NCBI GenBank assembly: GCA_049487715.1
Contig: CP150569.1
Span: forward strand, 62,001 to 126,000
Source of the DNA: Pycnococcus provasolii
Lineage: Eukaryota > Chlorophyta > Pseudoscourfieldiophyceae > Pseudoscourfieldiales
Reading direction: 5' to 3'
DNA: 64,000 nt
In this document: one piece after another, positions 58,848 through 64,000 of the stretch
How the letters are laid out: each line of letters starts with the position of its first letter
Numbering within the stretch: position 1 is the stretch's first letter
The notes under the pieces: model-generated
What the model was told of the DNA's origin: nothing
The model's input: the letters and a program-made list of their open reading frames with translations, nothing else
Database searches by the model: none
Translations under genes and position numbers: made by a program

Positions 58848-59423
58848 TCAGTGGTCGTCCTCGAGAAGCATATCCTCGAGAGTGGCGAGTTCCGCGCGCA
58901 GTTGCTCCATCTTCATGCCGTTGCTTCTCATGAGCGCGTCTTTTTTGTCTTGGTCTTGGATGGACGACAGGTGTTCTTCCCACGCTTGTAGAGTTTCTTG
59001 TACCGCCTGTTTTGCGTCGTGAAACTCCTCGTTGAAGTAGACCGTCTCCATGGAGTCTCTCGCATCTTCGAGCAGGTCGCGCGCTTCGACAAACAGGTCG
59101 TTGATGTCGTCCATGGTAGGTGCAGTTTCGCTGGCTGCTGAAGCTGATGCTGAAGCTGCTGACGACGCAAAACTTCTTGTAAACTTGGAACATCTCTCTG
59201 AATCTCTCCTGGCGCGTTGTTTGTTTGTCGACGGCAAGCCCCATTCCTCGTTGACGGTGGGCTTCTCTGACGTAGGCCCCGAGGGCGGAGGAGAGCTCTC
59301 CGACGTCGACGAAGAGAACGGAGACGCAAACGCGAACGCGAACGGCACCTGCGAAGTGCGTTGCGAGCAAAGCAAGGTGAGCCGCCGCCAGGACGGGAGC
59401 AGCACACTTGTCGGAGTCGCCAT
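58848..59423 (-). CDS. Small organellar coiled-coil protein, conserved-looking, unknown function
   Basis: I choose the ATG at 59423 (191 aa); the frame is open to 59492. The first ~100 residues are Ser/Ala/Phe/Arg-rich with few acids early, as in an organellar transit peptide. The remaining ~85 residues form an acidic amphipathic helix pair (MDDINDLFVEARDLLEDARDS, ETVYFNEEFHDAKQAVQETL, MEQLRAELATLEDMLLEDDH). The second half looks like a conserved small plant/algal organellar protein but I cannot name it. It is convergent with SWI3 (56 bp apart) and divergent from the armadillo/RING gene with a telomere-type array between. Confidence 0.65.
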   Translation of the reverse strand: MATPTSVLLPSWRRLTLLCSQRTSQVPFAFAFASPFSSSTSESSPPPSGPTSEKPTVNEEWGLPSTNKQRARRDSERCSKFTRSFASSAASASASAASETAPTMDDINDLFVEARDLLEDARDSMETVYFNEEFHDAKQAVQETLQAWEEHLSSIQDQDKKDALMRSNGMKMEQLRAELATLEDMLLEDDH

Positions 59424-59580
59424 TCTGCTTACCCGGGTCTGCGAGGGACGGATGGACGGAGGGAGGGAGATGAATGGCGGAGGGGAAAACACCTCCAGGG
59501 GGGAAAAGGAAACCCCAAGCCGCTGAAAACCCTATAAGTTGGTATAACCCGAATCGGAAACCCCTATCGTAGCCCTCGTC

Positions 59581-59610
59581 GTAACCCTAACCCTAACCCT
59601 AACCCTAACC
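59581..59610. repeat. Interstitial telomere-type (CCCTAA)n array in a divergent promoter
   Basis: Four contiguous CCCTAA units and flanking partial units, with CTATCGTAG 9 bp before (59564-59572). The array lies between the small coiled-coil gene (-) and the armadillo/RING gene (+). Confidence 0.92.
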
Positions 59611-59826
59611 TGAACCCCCGAATCCGTTTGGGAATCGGAATCGGAAATCGGAAATCGGAATTTACTTTTCCACATCATCATCATTCATGGCTGACACTAC
59701 TACAGGTAATCATCATGCTGATGTAAATGGCGAGTATGGTGTTGACATCGGCGAACATCAATCTCTCTCTTCTTGGGACCCCATGGAGTCCCAAGAACGG
59801 CAGGAACGCAATCCTTCAGGAGGGAA

Positions 59827-61059
59827 ATGACCATCTCGAAGGATGCAGCCGCCATCCTTCGGTGGACGCTGAGACTACGAGCCATGGATAGCGACTACAG
59901 CTTAAGGTCAACGCACTTCGACGGCGCAATCGATGAGCTCATACCCGCGCTCGCAGAAGTGCGTACGTCTAATGAACGCGACGGATCTCTCTGCATTCTC
60001 GGGTCGGAAGTGCTGTGGCAGCTCATCATCGGACACGCGCACAATAAAGAACGCATGGCAAGCAAATACGAAGACGCCGTAAAGTACCTGTGCGACGAAG
60101 TCGCACTTGCAGGCGAAGTCAACCACGCAAGCGAGAGGCGCGTCGTGGCTTGCATGGCTATCGGTTCACTCGCATATACCAATCCAGCAGGAGCGCGTGC
60201 GGCGCAGACGGCTGTGCCACACGTCGTAGCACTTCTCGTTCAAGCGCTCGAGCGTGCCGAATCTAACCACGACGAAGAACAAATGGATGAGCACATTCAC
60301 GCCGCGTCTGGCACACTGTGGCACCTCGCAGCACACGGCGCGGCGACGTCAATCACGGCGTGTGCCAACGCAATACCATATTTGACGCGAGTTGTCACAC
60401 GAAGACCAATGCGAACAACTCAAACCACAGCTAGTCTTGCGGTGGCATCGGCGATCGCATTGTCAGAGGACGACAAATGCAACGAATTCGATGAAGCTGC
60501 CGCGGCCACGGCAATCCTGGCGCTGGTTCGAGACTCCTGCTTCTGCGATGAAGAAGAGAAGGGCTCCGAAGAACAGCATCCACCACCACCACGAACCGTT
60601 CCACTATCTAATCTCATATGGTTGACAACAAAGCCGTTGCTTCCACTCCTCACTGGGACGTCCCCCTGGCGACGAATTCTCGGTGCAGCTGTGGCTGAGG
60701 CTGTCGCACGCGACGAATCGCCGAGGGCATCTCCGGTCGCTCTGTTATGGTGTGACGGCGTGGCCGACGTACTCATGTCAAGGCAAACGACTCTGTCAAA
60801 AGTCGATACCCCAACGGATGAAGAATTGCTTGAGACAAAAGCGGTGGAGCGTGCGATTTGTGCTCTCGGCGTGCTTCCGAGTGATGACGCGTTGACACTC
60901 TCTGGGGAAAGTGCAAGCTGCCCAATTTGTTTCGAGATGAGATCTACGTGGTGCCAACTCCAGCCATGCAATCATTGCGTATGTGCTCGATGTGCTTCCG
61001 TCATGCGCGCATCAAACAACCACCTGCGGTGTCCCCTTTGTCGAGCCGAGCTTATGTGA
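59827..61059 (+). CDS. Armadillo-like repeat protein with C-terminal RING finger (probable E3 ubiquitin ligase)
   Basis: The frame is open from 59773 and the first in-frame ATG is at 59827 (410 aa). A frame with ATG at 59688 (MADTTTGNHHAD...) could be a first exon, but I found no phase-compatible join. Residues ~35-290 are helical repeats of armadillo/HEAT character (LGSEVLWQLIIGHAHN, VVACMAIGSLAYTNPAGAR, AASGTLWHLAAHGAATSI). The last 45 residues are a C3HC4-type RING: CPICFEMRSTWCQLQPCNHCVCARCASVMRASNNHLRCPLCRAEL, giving C-C-C-H-C-C-C-C ligands. RING proteins pass ubiquitin from an E2; the repeats would bind the substrate. Ligase activity is inferred. TGTAA at 61102. Confidence 0.8.
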   Translation: MTISKDAAAILRWTLRLRAMDSDYSLRSTHFDGAIDELIPALAEVRTSNERDGSLCILGSEVLWQLIIGHAHNKERMASKYEDAVKYLCDEVALAGEVNHASERRVVACMAIGSLAYTNPAGARAAQTAVPHVVALLVQALERAESNHDEEQMDEHIHAASGTLWHLAAHGAATSITACANAIPYLTRVVTRRPMRTTQTTASLAVASAIALSEDDKCNEFDEAAAATAILALVRDSCFCDEEEKGSEEQHPPPPRTVPLSNLIWLTTKPLLPLLTGTSPWRRILGAAVAEAVARDESPRASPVALLWCDGVADVLMSRQTTLSKVDTPTDEELLETKAVERAICALGVLPSDDALTLSGESASCPICFEMRSTWCQLQPCNHCVCARCASVMRASNNHLRCPLCRAELM

Positions 61060-61520
61060 AACCTAACTGGTACTATAGTGCTATGTTCGCTCATTCAGTA
61101 TTGTAATGTGTATTTACTTCGTCCAACGGTCGTTCATTCACACCATTCACCAATCACCATTCAGCGGTGCCCCTTCCGTTAGATTATTGAACGAGCAACC
61201 CCAGGATATTGAGTGGCCGCGCAAGCCCAACGCTGCACTCCCTATCACCCTTGGACCAGTTTTGACAGCCTGACCGAGAAGAAGTTCTACGCGTGCCGTC
61301 CGCTCTCCGAGTGCGAGGAAGGCATGCTCTCCAAGTGCGTGTTCTGGCGCGAGGACATCAACCCGCGCGACTTCGACCCGAACGACCAGAACCGGAGCGG
61401 CCTGGCGGCAACTACCATGGCACCGGTGAATGGGCTGAATGGTGAAAGTGAATGGTGTGAATGGACAACCGGCTGGACAGAGTAAAGTACACTTCATTAC
61501 TTGAGATCTAATGAGGGATC
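61060..61520. other. Intergenic region with a GC3-rich coding-like stretch (61265-61410)
   Basis: On the plus strand a frame without a good ATG encodes KKFYACRPLSECEEGMLSK, CVFWREDINPRDFDPNDQN, with third codon positions nearly all G or C. It looks like part of a gene fragment, perhaps with DIEWPRKPNAALPITLGP just upstream in another frame. I recognise no family. Confidence 0.35.
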
Positions 61521-63143
61521 TCACTCTCCCAGCCAGGTGCCGTGGAACCCGAAGGGCACCCGACGAGGCATGGCGAAGGAGGCGTCCTCGCGCATCGTCG
61601 TCGCGTCAATCACCACCAGCTCGCTCGAGTCCGTCGCGACGTCGTACACGAACGAGAGCAGCCAACCGTCGTCCTCGCCGCCGTCAGAGCCGGGCCGCGC
61701 CACGAAGACAGCCTCGCCGCTGTAACGGCCCTCACCCGGATCGTACGCGGTTGTCTCTCCGGTCTGCCTATCGTACTTCAGCAGCGCGTCGAAGACCGGG
61801 CCGCTGGACGCCTTGGATGCTTCCTCGGCGAAGCGCACGCTGTAGCAGAACCTGCACGGCCGCCCGCTCAGGCTGTCACGCACCCGCGGCAGGTCGGAGC
61901 CCACCTCCTGGAGCTGGCGCTGCGACGCGAGCTGCATCGTGCGCAGGTCGATCCGCCACTCGTGCAGGATGCCCAGGTCCGCTGTCCCGCCCGCCAGCTG
62001 CCCGTCGCCCTCCGGGTTCAGGTCCGCTCCCGGCAAGCGACACCCGAGCAGGACGAGCTCATCGCCCTCCTCAAAAGCGTTCGCGAGGTGGAACACGTGG
62101 AACGGCTCGCCCTCGTCCGTCACCCACTGTATGTCGTCCGCGCCTCCGTAGCGCGGCAGCAGCCCGAAGCGTGTGCAGACGCCGCGCTCAAACTCGATGG
62201 AGCGCTTGCCCGACGCGAGGCGCGCGAGGCTGAACGATAGCGGCGAGTCGATGAGCACCGTCCAGCGCCGTAGCACGGCCATGTCGTGCATCACGGAGGC
62301 GCGCGGCAGCGGCACGAAGGCGCGGTGCACGAACTCGCCGCCGGGAGAGACCACGCCGTAGTCGAGGCCGGGGCCAGACGGGCCGACGTACACGCAGCCG
62401 TGAAGCACCAGCTCCCCCGTCTCCACGCACACCCTGCTGTGCGCGCACATGCCGTTCAGCAGGCTGCTCGCGAAGGGCGGCTGGCCGAGCGACTCGAGCG
62501 TCGTCCTGCACAGCTCCACGGGCTTGTTGGCCTCGTTAAGCGACAGCAGCTTGCCGCCGTGCTCCAGCACGCTCGTGTTGCTGACGGGCTTCTGCACCGC
62601 GCCGCCGCGCAGCAGGTTGCCAGCGAGGTTCCTCCACAGCGCAGAGCCCTGCACGAAGCCAATGCCGGAGAAGATCGGGCCACCCCGCCGCTCCTCCTCC
62701 ACCAGCGCGTCGGTGCGCACGAAGCGGTTGCTGTACGTGACGCGACCACCAGCGCCGAACTCCACCCGGTGCACCATCCCGTCGCCCTCGAACGGATGCG
62801 TCCCGTCCGGCGCCGGCGCCCAGCGCGGGTTGGGCCCGTTCCGCAGCAGGGCGCCCGATTGCGGGAATCCAAGCGGCAGCCCGCCCCGCAGCAGCACGCA
62901 CGGCTCGCCCGTGCGCTCGTCCGTCACAGCCTCGAACCCGCGAGCTGCGCCGCCGTACAAATCCTCCACTGATCGCCTGCTCCTCACCTCCGTGCCGTAC
63001 ACGGAGCCCTCCGCCGCATCCGCCGCCGGAGCCGCCGCCGGCACTCCTCCCGTAGCGCCGCTCCTCCTCGCTCGCCTGCGCTGCACCTCCGCGGGCGCAA
63101 TGCCGCCGAAACGCCGCGGCCTGGCTCGTGCGTTGGCCTCCAT
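61521..63143 (-). CDS. Carotenoid cleavage dioxygenase (CCD/RPE65 family)
   Basis: 540 aa from the ATG at 63143. The four Fe(II)-binding His blocks of the family are present in order: GMCAHSRVC, VMHDMAVL, FHVFHLANAFEEGDELVL and PFGFHGTWLGE at the extreme C-terminus. N-terminal family blocks LLRNGPNPRWAPAPDGTHPFEGDGMVHRVEF and YSNRFVRTD are also clear. CCDs split conjugated double bonds of carotenoids with O2 to give apocarotenoids. The substrate cannot be read from the sequence; the N-terminus is Arg/Ala-rich and may target the plastid. Codon third positions are strongly G/C compared with most neighbours, which may mark a different origin. Single exon, apparently intact. Downstream of a D27-like gene by ~15 kb. 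Confidence 0.92.
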   Translation of the reverse strand: MEANARARPRRFGGIAPAEVQRRRARRSGATGGVPAAAPAADAAEGSVYGTEVRSRRSVEDLYGGAARGFEAVTDERTGEPCVLLRGGLPLGFPQSGALLRNGPNPRWAPAPDGTHPFEGDGMVHRVEFGAGGRVTYSNRFVRTDALVEEERRGGPIFSGIGFVQGSALWRNLAGNLLRGGAVQKPVSNTSVLEHGGKLLSLNEANKPVELCRTTLESLGQPPFASSLLNGMCAHSRVCVETGELVLHGCVYVGPSGPGLDYGVVSPGGEFVHRAFVPLPRASVMHDMAVLRRWTVLIDSPLSFSLARLASGKRSIEFERGVCTRFGLLPRYGGADDIQWVTDEGEPFHVFHLANAFEEGDELVLLGCRLPGADLNPEGDGQLAGGTADLGILHEWRIDLRTMQLASQRQLQEVGSDLPRVRDSLSGRPCRFCYSVRFAEEASKASSGPVFDALLKYDRQTGETTAYDPGEGRYSGEAVFVARPGSDGGEDDGWLLSFVYDVATDSSELVVIDATTMREDASFAMPRRVPFGFHGTWLGE

Positions 63144-64000
63144 TCCGCCCGCGTGCCCGTGAACGGCTCGGCTCGTGGCTCTCGGCGTCCGCTGTCGTTA
63201 AATTTACTTTGCCGTTTTTGTCTGCCCACATTATTACAAACAGATGCGCAACTAAAATCATGATCGCCAAACCCCCAACTGAATTGCATTCTTAACCCCT
63301 GATCTAGGGTTAGGGTTACGAGACGGCACCGACGAGAAGCAACCCACCAGAAGATGTGCGAGCGAACGATGTCACCGGGGGGAACCTTTCCGTGGACACC
63401 GTTTGGGATCCCAGACGATGCTTTAGGTGCTCTGATGGATGGATTGCACCATTGGACCGACCTGTTCTACCGCCGTTGAAGCTGGGACGTCGATGGAATA
63501 AACCTTTAGCCCAACTCAACAAAAGCTCACCGTTAACACCACGCCAATCAACGAACCCCGAACTTCTCTTAGAACCTTGTATGCGACTGTATGCGACCTG
63601 CACGCCTCGCCCTTCCCCGTCTGGCGTCTTAAGGGCGGTCTTGTTGGGTGAACTTCTCCGCGACGCACTCAACTCATTCAGAAGTGTTCTCTGCGCAGTC
63701 ATGTCCTTCCAGGTACGTTTTGCCGCCTTTCCTTTGCGGCCTTTGCTGTGGTGCTTGTTAAGGTGCTTGTTGTTTATTTTTCTTATAAACTTTTTGTTAA
63801 GGTGCTCTTTGGTGGTGGTGGTGGTGTGTGTGTGTGTGTGTGTTAGTTGTGTAAGTGCGTCGTCGTCCATCTTCGCTGAGAAGAACACACTCACTCAGTG
63901 TTTCTTGAGCAGTTTGCACAGAGACCCTTGCAGCGAGTGCAGTTTTCAGGCCGGTTTGTGCGACGGCTGGCTGTTACTGGCACGGCGCGCGTCAGATTCC
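63144..64000. other. End of window: telomere-type motif, TG microsatellite, unassigned minus-strand ORF
   Basis: A short TTAGGGTTAGGG-like motif lies at 63303-63318, and a (TG)n run at about 63825-63842. A minus frame 63316-63894 (192 codons, ATG) starts MSVFFSAKMDDD, passes through the microsatellite as Thr/His repeats, and ends Ser/Gly/Arg-rich. Part of it may be an exon of a gene that continues past or around the window, but I recognise no family. Confidence 0.3.

Noticed and set aside
59688-59826. First exon (MADTTTGNHHAD...) of the armadillo/RING gene
   Set aside because: GT at 59707 and AG near 59817 are present but the phases do not match; kept only as an alternative.
2921-63412. Frequent GGATCC/GGGATCCC in gaps (for example 2923, 6481, 18682, 51315, 63407) as a regulatory motif
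   Set aside because: The total count is near what chance predicts for a 6-mer in 64 kb; intergenic bias is suggestive but not strong.
1-64000. tRNA, rRNA and other structured RNA genes
   Set aside because: I looked for T-arm-like GGTTCRANNCC boxes and rRNA cores in the gaps and saw no convincing candidate; tRNAscan-SE and Infernal would settle this.

Overview
The window looks like nuclear DNA of a flagellated chlorophyte (prasinophyte-grade) green alga. Most genes are long single-exon eukaryotic ORFs. The few introns I could resolve are GT-AG. The chlorophyte polyadenylation signal TGTAA lies just downstream of several stop codons (10062, 16576, 22621, 46610, 53108, 61102). Two genes are ciliary (BBS8 and CEP41). 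Plastid-type genes are present: a D27-like carotenoid isomerase, a carotenoid cleavage dioxygenase, a bacterial-type organellar TrpRS and an organellar 5'-3' exonuclease. CCCTAA/TTAGGG telomere-type arrays sit inside gene-bearing DNA, not at a chromosome end. The species cannot be named from the sequence.

Layout. 0-13 kb: acylation-motif LRR protein (-), bZIP-like factor (+), EXS-domain XPR1/PHO1-type transporter (+), condensin II subunit CAP-H2 (-). 13-22.6 kb: Sec62 (+), ATP23 (-, two exons), organellar 5'-3' exonuclease (+), a polytopic membrane protein ending in an F-box (-), a poorly resolved spliced gene (-), and a protein with three SAND-like repeats (+). 22.7-33 kb: secreted GH31 alpha-glucosidase with a trefoil domain (-), HMG-CoA lyase (+), secreted Gly-rich protein with a 12-residue terminal exon (-), BBS8 (-), a small orphan ORF (+), an MFS transporter (-). 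33-35.4 kb: mobile-element debris, namely a hAT/DUF659 transposase fragment, two ~80-bp repeats, and a 504-bp element with 19-bp terminal inverted repeats. 35.5-42.3 kb: one very large surface protein with Pro-rich, Notch-like and Ig-like parts and a channel-like membrane C-terminus. 42.4-50.3 kb: RCC1 fragment, TrpRS (+), p24 cargo receptor (-), D27-like (+), CEP41 (-, two exons), coiled-coil protein (-, two exons). 50.9-64 kb: Harbinger-like transposase scrap, ALDH5-type dehydrogenase (+), PUX1 (-), FAD oxidoreductase with a frame break (+), SWI3/SMARCC (+), small organellar coiled-coil protein (-), armadillo/RING protein (+), carotenoid cleavage dioxygenase (-).

Organisation. Genes mostly alternate strands. 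Convergent pairs are separated by only about 56-240 bp, and divergent pairs share compact promoters. Several shared promoters carry telomere-type arrays, and six exact copies of the 9-mer CTACGATAG/CTATCGTAG lie only in intergenic DNA. The genes do not form one pathway. Partial themes are cilium (BBS8, CEP41, perhaps the 411-aa coiled-coil protein), secretory pathway (Sec62, p24, secreted GH31), chromatin (CAP-H2, SWI3, SAND protein), and carotenoid cleavage (D27-like plus CCD, about 15 kb apart).
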